A DNA stretch of 7,239 bases from Bacillota bacterium (GCA_009780875.1 WQZE01000046.1:1-7239); one strand, 5' to 3'; positions 1 through 5,334 are shown, numbered from the stretch's first letter. Notes: generated by a model from the sequence alone, not told the origin. Numbers and translations: made by a program.

Positions 1-57
1 AACTAGACCTTGCACGGTTACACCTTATTTCATATATTTTTTTGGAGGTATGGGTTT

Positions 58-746
58 ATGGGAATGCAAGCAAGCGGATGGGTAAGCGATAGAGTGTATG
101 CACAAAGTGATGTGCAATATCAAGTACGCAATGTGGTGACTGGTGAGGCGATTGAATATAACTATTATGGATGGGACAAGGCGTATGCAAAGGCGATTGC
201 AAAGGCATGGAAATATACACCCAAAAAATTGGCGTGGTTGAGAGAACATTGTAAAGGTAGGAAATGGAAGGAGGTGGCGGTTGATTTTAATGCAACATTT
301 GGTACCAATGTGAAAGCGGAGGCTTTGCAGAAACGATGCAATGTGAATGGAATTTTTAATGGTGTTGTGTTTGTGCCAACACTACACGGAATCCAAACAC
401 CGCCACCCGTGCCAATGACACGCCCCATAGGAGCGGAGCGGATAGACAAGAAAGGTCGTGTTGTAATAAAGACGGCATTGCCACGCAAATGGGAGTTAAA
501 GCACGAGGCAGTTTGGCGTGCTACCCACGGTGCAATCCCCAAAGGTCATATATAGTGACGCATAAGAATGGTGATAAACAGGACAACCGAATTGAGAATT
601 TGGCAATCGTGAAAACCCCCGTGATGGCAACGATGATAACATTTGGTCTATGGGGGCTTGCAGATTTTTTTGATACAAGACATTTGATTGGTCAAGTGCA
701 TCACGCTGTGAGCAAAAGGAAAAAACATAATGAACAAAGAACTTGA
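58..746 (+). pseudogene. HNH endonuclease, split by a 2-nt frame break
   Basis: Phage HNH endonucleases nick or cut DNA and usually lie near early genes or the packaging module. Start ATG 58 is chosen because GGAGGT at 44-49 sits 8 nt upstream; a longer TTG start at 10 has no such site. Residues about 52-100 look like a helical DNA-binding domain (YTPKKLAWLREH, KGRKWKEVAVDFN). The HNH core begins with WELKH (first His, residue 149) and PKGHI, then stops at TAG 553. The next frame continues exactly where the family expects it: VTHKNGDKQDNRIENLAIVK from 555 on, then a typical basic end (AVSKRKK) and TGA 744-746. Removing one TA from the CATATATAG tract at 547-555 restores the usual spacing PKGHIVTHKNG. 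The catalytic core is therefore divided between two frames. It is either a real inactivating mutation or a sequencing error in a TA repeat. The AACTAG at 1-6 could be the end of an upstream gene, but this cannot be confirmed. Confidence 0.8.
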
Positions 747-760
747 CAAAGGTGGTGCCA

Positions 761-1006
761 ATGAATGAAATAACATTTGAGATTGTGGGCAAGCCCATTG
801 GCAAAGAGCGACCACGCACATATACCAATTTGCGTGGCAAGGTGCATACACGCACGCCAGAGCGGACAAGGTCGTATGAGGAGTTGGTGCGGTGGGAGTT
901 TTTGGCTGCACGGCGAGAGATGCAACTAACAAGCAATAGTGTGATTGACAAGTTTGGTGGAGCCGTGAGCGTGACCATCACGGTGTATTATGCAAGACCC
1001 AAGAGC
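761..1006 (+). pseudogene. RusA-type Holliday junction resolvase, 3'-truncated
   Basis: RusA-family enzymes cleave four-way DNA junctions during phage recombination and are common upstream of the packaging genes. The N-terminus is typical: MNEITFEIVGKPIGKERPRT, then TPERTRSYEELVRWEF, then a strand VSVTITVYYARPKS. ATG 761 is chosen because AAAGGTGG at 748-755 precedes it closely; an in-frame ATG at 743 lies before the site. After residue 82 (Ser, 1004-1006) the resemblance ends. The family continues with a Lys-rich stretch and the DxDN motif holding catalytic aspartates (D70, D72 and D91 in E. coli RusA); none of these is present. The frame instead runs through unrelated Cys/Gly/Arg-rich sequence to TGA at 1118-1120. 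The product should lack resolvase activity. The break looks like a deletion endpoint. Confidence 0.7.
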
Positions 1007-1007
1007 G

Positions 1008-1166
1008 GAAAGACTTTTTGCACGGTGGAACAAGCCGTGGGCAGCCAATGTGGACAGTGTGCAATTCCCCGAGGAGTGGACGGAGCCCCAAGAGCCCACG
1101 GAGCCACCCGTAGAACCTGAGGCACCTAGTGAACAAAATGCGTTGCGTTCTGCCATTAAATCGTAG
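1008..1166 (+). pseudogene. C-terminal remnant of an upstream structural gene (possibly major tail protein)
   Basis: In a different frame from RusA, codons from about 1008 to TAG 1164-1166 read as a plausible protein end: KPWAANVDSVQFPEEW, then a Pro/Glu-rich segment (TEPQEPTEPPVEPEAPSEQ) and a short basic end (NALRSAIKS). No start codon with a ribosome binding site exists for it, so it is the 3' end of a gene whose 5' part is missing here. Its position directly before the tail chaperone matches the usual place of the major tail tube protein, but the fragment is too short to recognise and this identity is inferred from gene order only. Confidence 0.45.
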
Positions 1167-1173
1167 AAATGGT

Positions 1174-1211
1174 CAAATTTGCTTGCAAGCAACAAATTTG
1201 CGTGCAAGCAA
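1174..1211. repeat. Two tandem 19-bp palindromic repeats in the spacer before the tail chaperone
   Basis: CAAATTTGCTTGCAAGCAA (1174-1192) is followed directly by CAAATTTGCGTGCAAGCAA (1193-1211), with one mismatch. Each unit contains the palindrome CAAATTTG, and the first also holds the perfect 14-bp palindrome TTGCTTGCAAGCAA (1179-1192). ATTTGC or its complement GCAAAT recurs five times between 1177 and 1257. No run of T follows, so this does not look like a terminator. Tandem palindromes in the only sizeable gene-free plus-strand spacer of the left half suggest a protein-binding site or operator; the function is unknown. Confidence 0.6.
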
Positions 1212-1232
1212 ATGAAACGCACCAAAACGCAC

Positions 1233-1257
1233 GCAAATGCAAAAAAACGGCATTTGC
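1233..1257 (+). promoter_or_regulatory. Hairpin immediately upstream of the chaperone ribosome binding site
   Basis: GCAAATGC (1233-1240) and GCATTTGC (1250-1257) form a perfect 8-bp stem with a 9-nt A-rich loop. The stem ends at the base before AAGGAG (1258-1263), the ribosome binding site of the chaperone gene. It could modulate translation of that gene or mark an mRNA processing site. It is AT-rich and of modest stability, so a fortuitous match is possible. Confidence 0.4.
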
Positions 1258-1269
1258 AAGGAGAAGATA

Positions 1270-1680
1270 ATGAGCATAAAGAAATATGGGTATATCAAGG
1301 CGTTTGATGATGGGAGTGGGGATAAAATTATTTTGTCAGCCAGTGCCAGACTTTTTGTGCTGTACAAGGATATTTGTGGCACGGACTTGCTGGCGGATTT
1401 TATGGAAATGCAAGAGAGCATTGTTGCCCTTGAACAAGAATGCTGCAAGCACCTAGCCAAAGAAATGGATGGCAGTATGGCGGATTTGAGTAAACGGGCA
1501 AAAGCCAAGTATGACAAAATGAGCGTGAGTGATTTGGAAAAGTTTTGCAAAGCCAAGAAAATCAAGGCAAGCCCCTTTGACAATCTTGCTTTTTTGAGTA
1601 GATTGATTTTTGTTATGTTTTGCAATGGGCTCACAGAGCAAGACAGGCAAGAGGCGTTGGCGATTAAAAAAAAAGAGTAA
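1270..1680 (+). CDS. Tail assembly chaperone, short form (lambda gpG-like)
   Basis: This 136-aa soluble protein lies where siphoviruses encode the chaperone that coats the tape measure protein before the tail tube polymerises. The start at ATG 1270 is fixed by AAGGAG at 1258-1263, 6 nt upstream; an earlier in-frame ATG at 1237 has no such site. The sequence is mostly helical in character (LFVLYKDICGTDLLADFMEM near residues 33-52; MSVSDLEKFCKAKKIKASPF in the second half), followed by the segment LIFVMFCNGLTEQDRQEALA and three lysines before TAA. Sequence similarity to known chaperones is weak. The assignment rests on size, position two structural genes upstream of the tape measure, and above all the slippery A tract at its 3' end with an open -1 frame beyond it. 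It would act in the cytoplasm of the infected cell and is not expected in the virion. Confidence 0.72.
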   Translation: MSIKKYGYIKAFDDGSGDKIILSASARLFVLYKDICGTDLLADFMEMQESIVALEQECCKHLAKEMDGSMADLSKRAKAKYDKMSVSDLEKFCKAKKIKASPFDNLAFLSRLIFVMFCNGLTEQDRQEALAIKKKE

Positions 1681-1877
1681 GCCAAGGTGCGGAGAATGAT
1701 GGCGACTTTGCCACCAAACTTGTTTTTGCACTTTGCCAAAACAATGCACTCCATTTGCTTGACTGCTCCTTACCGTTTGTGATGGAGTACCTGGACCATT
1801 GTGCTGATGTGCACGACAAGGCGTGTGAGCAACAAGGCAAGCCCAAGGCAGAGCAAGTCAAGTGGGGAGATTTATGA
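1270..1877 (+). CDS. Tail assembly chaperone, -1 frameshift product (lambda gpGT-like), 202 aa
   Basis: Beyond the short-form stop, the -1 frame is open from the A tract to TGA 1875-1877 and reads as ordinary protein: AENDGDFATKLVFALCQNNA, LHLLDCSLPFVMEYLDHC, ending KAEQVKWGDL. This extension has no start codon with a ribosome binding site of its own, so it is best explained as translated by slippage. Slipping back one base at 1668-1674 joins ...EALAIKKK to RVSQGAEN... and gives 135 + 67 residues. In lambda the equivalent GT fusion bridges the tape measure (G part) and the tail tube protein (T part), and the ratio of the two forms matters for assembly. The frame shift direction, gene position and extension length fit that family. 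An indel in the A run that breaks a single ordinary gene is the alternative. Confidence 0.72.
1666..1674 (+). promoter_or_regulatory. Ribosomal slippery site, nine A (-1 frameshift signal)
   Basis: Nine A bases (1666-1674) are read as AAA AAA AAA in the short chaperone frame; A AAA AAA at 1668-1674 fits the X XXY YYZ pattern for -1 slippage. The zero-frame stop TAA follows two codons later at 1678-1680. AGAGG at 1650-1654 lies 13 nt upstream and resembles an internal Shine-Dalgarno stimulator as in dnaX. Downstream, TGGC (1700-1703) and GCCA (1710-1713) can form only a weak 4-bp hairpin, so no strong stimulatory structure is obvious. Confidence 0.7.
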
Positions 1878-2041
1878 GTACCAAATGCAAAAAGGAATGT
1901 TGGGAGTGCAACAAAATAAAAGCACAAGCCAAGGTAAACAAAATGCCACCCAATGGGCTTTGCAATCGTCTCATATGCAAACGGTGCTACAAAAAATTAG
2001 TCAAGCAAGACAAGGCAAAATTCAAGGGGGACAAGCAATGA
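1874..2041 (+). CDS. Small cysteine-rich protein 1 (zinc-ribbon-like, 55 aa)
   Basis: The gene overlaps the chaperone extension stop as ATGA and has GGGGAG at 1864-1869, 4 nt before its ATG. The product is very basic and has six cysteines at residues 5, 9, 12, 30, 35 and 38. CWEC (9-12) and CKRC (35-38) form a two-knuckle arrangement of the kind that binds one zinc ion; the second is followed by YKKLVKQDKAKFKG. The layout resembles the zinc ribbon at the N-terminus of some phage HNH or endonuclease VII-like proteins, but no nuclease residues follow. No function is recognised. A nucleic-acid-binding or regulatory role is a guess from charge and cysteines. Confidence 0.65.
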   Translation: MSTKCKKECWECNKIKAQAKVNKMPPNGLCNRLICKRCYKKLVKQDKAKFKGDKQ

Positions 2042-2193
2042 TACGATGTAGTCAGTGCGGAATTGGTGACCGCATAGGATTGTGGGTGTGTGAGCAGTGC
2101 AAGGGGTGTGAATATTGTTGCAAGTGTGAGCCAGTCCACGAGAATGGCACGCCAAACGATTGGAAATACAAAGCCAGCATTGGCGACGAGTAG
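2038..2193 (+). CDS. Small cysteine-rich protein 2 (eight cysteines, 51 aa)
   Basis: This ATG overlaps the previous stop as ATGA, with AAGGGGG at 2024-2030 placed 7 nt upstream, so the two genes are probably translationally coupled. Cysteines fall at residues 4, 7, 18, 21, 24, 27, 28 and 30: MIRCSQCG, then VCEQCKGCEYCCKCEPVH. Eight cysteines plus His 34 in 51 residues could hold two zinc ions. The first CxxC within an RCxxC opening recalls phage Mu Com, a small zinc-finger translational activator, but the likeness is only in spacing and does not establish function. It ends with TAG at 2191, which must be a true stop because the next gene begins 8 nt later in another frame. Confidence 0.65.
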   Translation: MIRCSQCGIGDRIGLWVCEQCKGCEYCCKCEPVHENGTPNDWKYKASIGDE

Positions 2194-2200
2194 GTGGACG

Positions 2201-2632
2201 ATGGAAGATGTAGAGGATGGATCACTTGCTAGTTTTGCGGATTTTTTGCAAGACCTTGACAAAATGGTGGATGGAGCCGTGGATGTTGCCAAAGAGGTGA
2301 TTGACAAAGAGGCGACAGCGTGGAAAGACCGAGTGGCACAGTACTTGCAAGCCAAGCACGGTGGTGGTACGGGTGGGCTGTTGCAGTCAATGAGGTTGGT
2401 GCCAGCCAAACGCAAGGGGAGTTACCACGGACACCGTTTGGAGTTTGATGGTTATGACCCGTACGGAAGACCGTACCAAGCAATTGCCAATACACTTAAT
2501 GTTGGCACGGTGCAAGGAAACCGTATAGTCCCACCAAGTCATTTTATTGACAATGTAGCACCGCCTTTGCGACAACTTAACAACAAAATAATGGAGGCAG
2601 TGGATGATTATGTCGCAGAGCAAGATACCTGA
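2201..2632 (+). CDS. HK97 gp10-like tail completion / minor structural protein
   Basis: The 143-aa product has an acidic start (MEDVEDGSLASFADFLQDLD), a helix around residues 28-48 (VDVAKEVIDKEATAWKDRVA), a Gly-rich turn, a short beta-like region (RKGSYHGHRLEFDG) and a C-terminal part with GRPYQAIANTLNVGT and PPSHFIDN. That pattern of an N-terminal helix, the Y-x-x-I-A-x-x-L-x-x-GT motif and a PxxHF motif fits the gp10 family, which terminates the tail at the head-proximal end. ATG 2201 is preceded by AGGTGG (2192-2197) only 3 nt away, so initiation probably depends on coupling to the gene before. Its place after the chaperone is unusual; gp10-like genes normally precede the tail tube gene. 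Any other minor tail protein remains possible. Confidence 0.5.
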   Translation: MEDVEDGSLASFADFLQDLDKMVDGAVDVAKEVIDKEATAWKDRVAQYLQAKHGGGTGGLLQSMRLVPAKRKGSYHGHRLEFDGYDPYGRPYQAIANTLNVGTVQGNRIVPPSHFIDNVAPPLRQLNNKIMEAVDDYVAEQDT

Positions 2633-2777
2633 GCACAATATTTGCGAGTGTTTTTATTGCAGGCAAACGCACGAATGCATAAATTTTTATGGAGCCGATA
2701 TTTGCGATTGGTGTTTTGTAAAAAAATGGTATGAGCCCGTTGTGGAAGATTTGAGAAAAGGCAAGAACAAATTATGA
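2604..2777 (+). CDS. Small cysteine-rich protein 3 (57 aa)
   Basis: ATG 2604 is preceded by GGAGG at 2593-2597 with 6-nt spacing, which favours it over the in-frame ATG at 2610. The gene overlaps the last 29 nt of the gp10-like gene in another frame. Cysteines lie at residues 14, 16, 19, 25, 34 and 37, with His 11 and His 23 nearby; CFYC (16-19)-type and CDWC (34-37) pairs suggest a zinc ribbon. The remainder is helical and charged (VKKWYEPVVEDLRKGKNKL). It differs in sequence from the other three small cysteine-rich proteins, so recent duplication is not evident. No function is recognised. Confidence 0.65.
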   Translation: MIMSQSKIPEHNICECFYCRQTHECINFYGADICDWCFVKKWYEPVVEDLRKGKNKL

Positions 2778-2947
2778 ATGGTAAAAAAATAGAACCAAGA
2801 ATTAAACCGTGCAAAGAATGCAAAAGGGAGTTGCCCATCAAGGATATGATTGGCTGGTGTACTGCCGATGGGCACCTGATATTTGTATGCAAGTACTGTG
2901 TGTACGGCACACCGTTTGAGGTGTTGCCCAAGAATGAGGGTAACTGA
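2774..2947 (+). CDS. Small cysteine-rich protein 4 (57 aa)
   Basis: The start overlaps the preceding stop as ATGA; AAAAGG at 2757-2762 is a distant site (11 nt), so coupling is likely. The product opens with a basic stretch (MNGKKIEPRIKP), then CKEC (13-16), Cys 29, His 34 and CKYC (39-42), the spacing of a single zinc ribbon, and closes with VYGTPFEVLPKNEGN. Its stop TGA 2945-2947 shares its last base with the tape measure ATG. The function is unknown. Like the pair before it, it sits directly upstream of a structural gene. Confidence 0.65.
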   Translation: MNGKKIEPRIKPCKECKRELPIKDMIGWCTADGHLIFVCKYCVYGTPFEVLPKNEGN

Positions 2948-3807
2948 TGGCAAGTAGCAAAGAGGTGGGGCGGAACCTATCCGCCCTAGAAAGACAAATT
3001 CAAGCCAACAAGCAGGCGGTCAAGGACACCAATATGGAGTTGCGAGTGTTGGACAAAGCACTCAAACTTGACCCAGGCAACATTGACTTGATAAAACAAA
3101 AGTACGAGGTGTTCAACAGTCAAGCAGGCCTTGGGCGTGAAAGAGTACAACAGTTTGGAGAGCAAATTGAGGTACTAGATGCCAAATTGCAAAATGGCAG
3201 TTTGACACAAGAGCAATACAACACCAAGGTGGCACAAATCGCCGAGCAAAGCAGACTTGCCACCATTGAGGTGGATGCCTTGACCACCGCCGTGGATGGA
3301 CAAGATGCCGCAATGAAAAGGTTGGATATTCAAAACTTTAATGCGGGGATAAAGAGTGCAAGGCAGAGTATGGCGGGACTTACAACAGTGATTGGTGGCG
3401 TGAGTGCTGCTTTTCACACCGTGAACAGTCTCATAAAAAATTGGGATAATATGGGTTGGTTTGAGGCGGCAATTACAGGCATAACGGCCGCTTTGACAGG
3501 ACTAGCCACCATTATCTCTATCACACAAGTGGCACTCAAACCAATGACTGCGGCATTGATTGCGTTGGGTATCGGCACGGTAGTTGGGGCATTGAGTGCG
3601 GCAGGAGCCTTTAAAAAACCCAATGCACCCCAGCAAGATAGTGGCACATCAGGTCCATCCACAGGATGGGGAGCCTACTCATCCAGTACAAACGATGTCA
3701 ACAATGCCATCAATCAATACCAAAGTCCAATGCAACAACGGAGTAGTGGGAGTATGGATTTGAATATCAATGTGAGCGGTGCAACTAGTTACAATCAACA
3801 AAAATAA
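2947..3807 (+). CDS. Tape measure protein, unusually short (286 aa)
   Basis: The tape measure sets tail length and is ejected into the cell envelope during DNA entry. Residues 1-118 form a charged helical/coiled-coil region with the family-typical LDKALKLDPGNIDLIKQKYE and a second helix pair ending SLTQEQYNTKVAQIAEQ. Hydrophobic segments follow at about 141-163, 173-196 and 200-222 (alanine, glycine and isoleucine rich, able to span a membrane), then a Gly/Ser/Gln-rich tail. The final SMDLNINVSGATSYNQQ recalls the short strand near the end of many tape measures. GAGGG (2936-2940) is 6 nt before ATG 2947, which overlaps the previous stop. Family members usually run from 600 to well over 1000 residues, and the start lacks the common IxIGGDT-type strand, so internal or N-terminal loss is likely, or the tail is very short. 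Confidence 0.78.
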   Translation: MASSKEVGRNLSALERQIQANKQAVKDTNMELRVLDKALKLDPGNIDLIKQKYEVFNSQAGLGRERVQQFGEQIEVLDAKLQNGSLTQEQYNTKVAQIAEQSRLATIEVDALTTAVDGQDAAMKRLDIQNFNAGIKSARQSMAGLTTVIGGVSAAFHTVNSLIKNWDNMGWFEAAITGITAALTGLATIISITQVALKPMTAALIALGIGTVVGALSAAGAFKKPNAPQQDSGTSGPSTGWGAYSSSTNDVNNAINQYQSPMQQRSSGSMDLNINVSGATSYNQQK

Positions 3808-3832
3808 AAGGGACAAGCAACCTTGCCCCTTT
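3801..3832 (-). terminator. Rho-independent terminator for the lipoprotein gene
   Basis: Arms 3807-3817 (AAAGGGACAAG) and 3822-3832 (CTTGCCCCTTT) pair over 11 positions with one mismatch around a 4-nt loop. Read on the minus strand, the stem is followed by a T-rich run (TTTTATTTTTG), the form of an intrinsic terminator, just 8 nt past the lipoprotein stop. On the plus strand only GAGATGG follows, so termination of the tape measure transcript would be weaker. Confidence 0.75.
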
Positions 3833-3839
3833 GAGATGG

Positions 3840-4211
3840 TTATTTATTGATAGTTACAATGGTGGGGGCGGATAAAGTCGTGGGACGCACGGTGAAAGTG
3901 CCAACCATTGTGAATTCCCAACCTTTCCAAGTATTTTTTGTAAAATCCACGGAATCTGCACTTGCGGAAATATCACCCAATTCATTCTCGTTTTCGTCAA
4001 GCAAGGTATAGGTAAGCGTAATGGCACTAACTTGCTTGCGATTGACCAACAGTCTACCACTGATGGTTGCGGCATACTTATTGGAGGCAATGCGCTGGAC
4101 AGATAATTTTGCACTTTGTAGTTGGTAATCTGATTTGTTGCAACCCACGATCGCAAAGATGGAAAGGGACAACATTATACAGCCAATCACAATGATTAAT
4201 ATTTTTTTCAT
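3840..4211 (-). CDS. Small lipoprotein, prophage moron (FxLYD-like)
   Basis: The 123-aa product begins MKK followed by a hydrophobic signal segment (residues 4-23) and the lipobox IVGC with Cys 24, so it should be lipid-modified and anchored outside the cytoplasmic membrane. The mature part is a single beta-rich domain; YAATISGRLLVNRK and LTYTLLDENENELGDI, then WKGWEF, resemble the FxLYD-type extracytoplasmic domain, although a confident family call needs a profile search. AAGGAG (plus-strand CTCCTT 4217-4222) lies 5 nt before the start. It is the only minus-strand gene, has its own promoter and terminator, and interrupts the tape measure-distal tail pair, the hallmarks of a lysogen-expressed moron. 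Phage lipoproteins of this size, such as Ltp of phage TP-J34, can block superinfection by acting on the tape measure; that role here is inference. A host-derived surface lipoprotein is the alternative. Confidence 0.8.
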   Translation of the reverse strand: MKKILIIVIGCIMLSLSIFAIVGCNKSDYQLQSAKLSVQRIASNKYAATISGRLLVNRKQVSAITLTYTLLDENENELGDISASADSVDFTKNTWKGWEFTMVGTFTVRPTTLSAPTIVTINK

Positions 4212-4247
4212 ACTCGCTCCTTGTTTAAAACATTCAAAATTTACTAT

Positions 4248-4276
4248 ATTATATGTCTTAATAGGTAATATTTTAA
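4248..4276 (-). promoter_or_regulatory. Promoter of the lipoprotein gene in an AT-rich divergent spacer
   Basis: On the minus strand a perfect TATAAT (plus-strand ATTATA 4248-4253) lies 17 nt from a weak -35 TTAAAA (plus-strand TTTTAA 4271-4276) and 36 nt upstream of the start codon, in a strongly AT-rich spacer (4212-4328). On the plus strand the same spacer holds TTGTTT (4221-4226) and TATATT (4245-4250) with 18-nt spacing, a weaker candidate for restarting transcription of the distal tail genes. Confidence 0.55.
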
Positions 4277-4328
4277 CTCAAAAAAAAATCAAGTATTTTT
4301 TTGCAAAAAATGAAAGGAAAATAAACAA

Positions 4329-5264
4329 ATGTACACAATGTGGCTAGAAAACGACAAAAAGAGTGAAGAAAGTGGGCGTGGGGAGTGGTGGGATTTGGTG
4401 CCAAAGAGTGAGGCGGATGAGTTTTATGGGAGTTTATTTGTTGAGTTGAACGCATTTTCGGGAGCCAGTAGGGATGTGCAAAGTGCCCAGGTTGGCAAGG
4501 ATTTTGTGGTAAGCAAGTAGACGCCCAAAGGCACGGACATCAGTGGAAAGATGATTTTCAGAGACCTTGCCCACAAGATGCGGTTTGTGGATTTTGTAGG
4601 CGGGTATGAGCGGACATTACGGTTGTATTATGACCCAAGTGGGCTTGTATTGCCAGAGACACGGCTCAAAGAGGGATGGTACAAAGAGGTGGTGATTACC
4701 CAAATCACGGATGGCTTGCGTGATACCAAGTTGGGCGTGTATGTATGCCAGGTCACCATGCAAATGCTTTCGGCTGTATGGAGGCGAGATACCACGGTAG
4801 CGAGCACGGAGACCATCACCGAGGGCACGCCACACACCATACCGTTTGTGTATCCGTATTTTTATGTGGCGGGCAAGACCTTGGTGGCAGAACTTTTGAA
4901 CACAGGGGACAGGGTGGGATGCGTGGTGGAGGTGACCAACAACACAGGTGCACCGTTGTCAAAAGTTTTGTGGCAAGTGGAGAGCGGTGACAAAATCCAA
5001 TATGCAAAGTGGATGAGCGGTGTGGAGCCATTGATAAACACCGCCAAACTGGTGGTGGACAGCAACCCACTGACCTATCGTGCAGATGTGGAGCGGGCGG
5101 GTGCAGGAACGGAGAGCGTGAGACGATTGCAAGAGCCCAACCTGCAATTTATCAATTTTGTGGATATCTACAACGGAGCCAACAAATTCTCTTTTGATTT
5201 TGATGGGCAAATAGAGGGCATTGATGTGAGGCTGAGTTATAGAGAAGAAGTAGAGCATTTGTAA
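4329..5264 (+). pseudogene. Distal tail (Dit)-like protein with in-frame amber codon at position 64
   Basis: The distal tail protein forms the ring linking the tail tube to the tip. The frame from ATG 4329 (GAAAGGA at 4312-4318) reads MYTMWLENDKKSEESG to GKDFVVSK, meets TAG at 4518-4520, and continues in the same frame with TPKGTDISGKMIFRDL for 247 more codons to TAA 5262-5264. Both sides read as one protein: YERTLRLYYDP and LGVYVCQVTMQMLSAVWRRD are typical of the first domain of such tail proteins, and a beta-rich C-terminal domain follows (LNTGDRVGCVVEVTNNTGAP to FDFDGQIEGIDVRLSY). Position after the tape measure and before the hub supports the call. The amber codon should truncate the product unless suppressed or read through; ATG 4551 could reinitiate but has only a weak upstream site. 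All remaining codons stay open, so the change looks recent. Confidence 0.68.
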
Positions 5265-5318
5265 GCCAAGGACACAAGAGCGGAAAAAAATGATGCCTTT
5301 GCAAGCAAGCAAAGAGCC

Positions 5319-5334
5319 AAAGGAGGTGAGCGTG
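5319..5334 (+). promoter_or_regulatory. Ribosome binding site that fixes a GTG start for the hub gene
   Basis: AAAGGAGGTGA (5319-5329) is an almost complete anti-16S complement. It places initiation at GTG 5332 with 5 nt between GGAGG and the start codon. In-frame ATG codons at 5290 and 5293 lie upstream of the site and are unlikely starts. Confidence 0.75.

Noticed and set aside
496..981. 161-codon antisense open frame opposite HNH/RusA
   Set aside because: It crosses two well supported plus-strand genes and has no domain-like sequence.
1008..1166. The second frame as the genuine C-terminus of RusA after a simple indel
   Set aside because: It lacks the DxDN motif and other RusA features and is Pro/Glu-rich, so a one- or two-base shift would not restore a resolvase.
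1179..1192. Palindrome as an intrinsic terminator
   Set aside because: As RNA it gives only a 5-bp stem and no U run follows.
1174..1211. Tandem repeats as a CRISPR array
   Set aside because: The units are directly adjacent with no spacers and only two copies.
1173..1754. 193-codon antisense open frame opposite the tail chaperone
   Set aside because: Its Leu/Ser-rich composition mirrors the Lys/Ala-rich chaperone codons, and it has no start signal.
1801..2037. Upstream extension of the second cysteine-rich gene in the same frame
   Set aside because: The in-frame ATG at 1801 overlaps the chaperone extension and the first cysteine-rich gene and lacks a ribosome binding site; ATG 2038 has AAGGGGG and ATGA coupling.
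4329..5264. TAG recoded as an amino acid (alternative genetic code)
   Set aside because: Only one internal TAG is seen, and TAG ends the gene at 2191 where the next gene starts at once in another frame, so recoding is not favoured, though not excluded.
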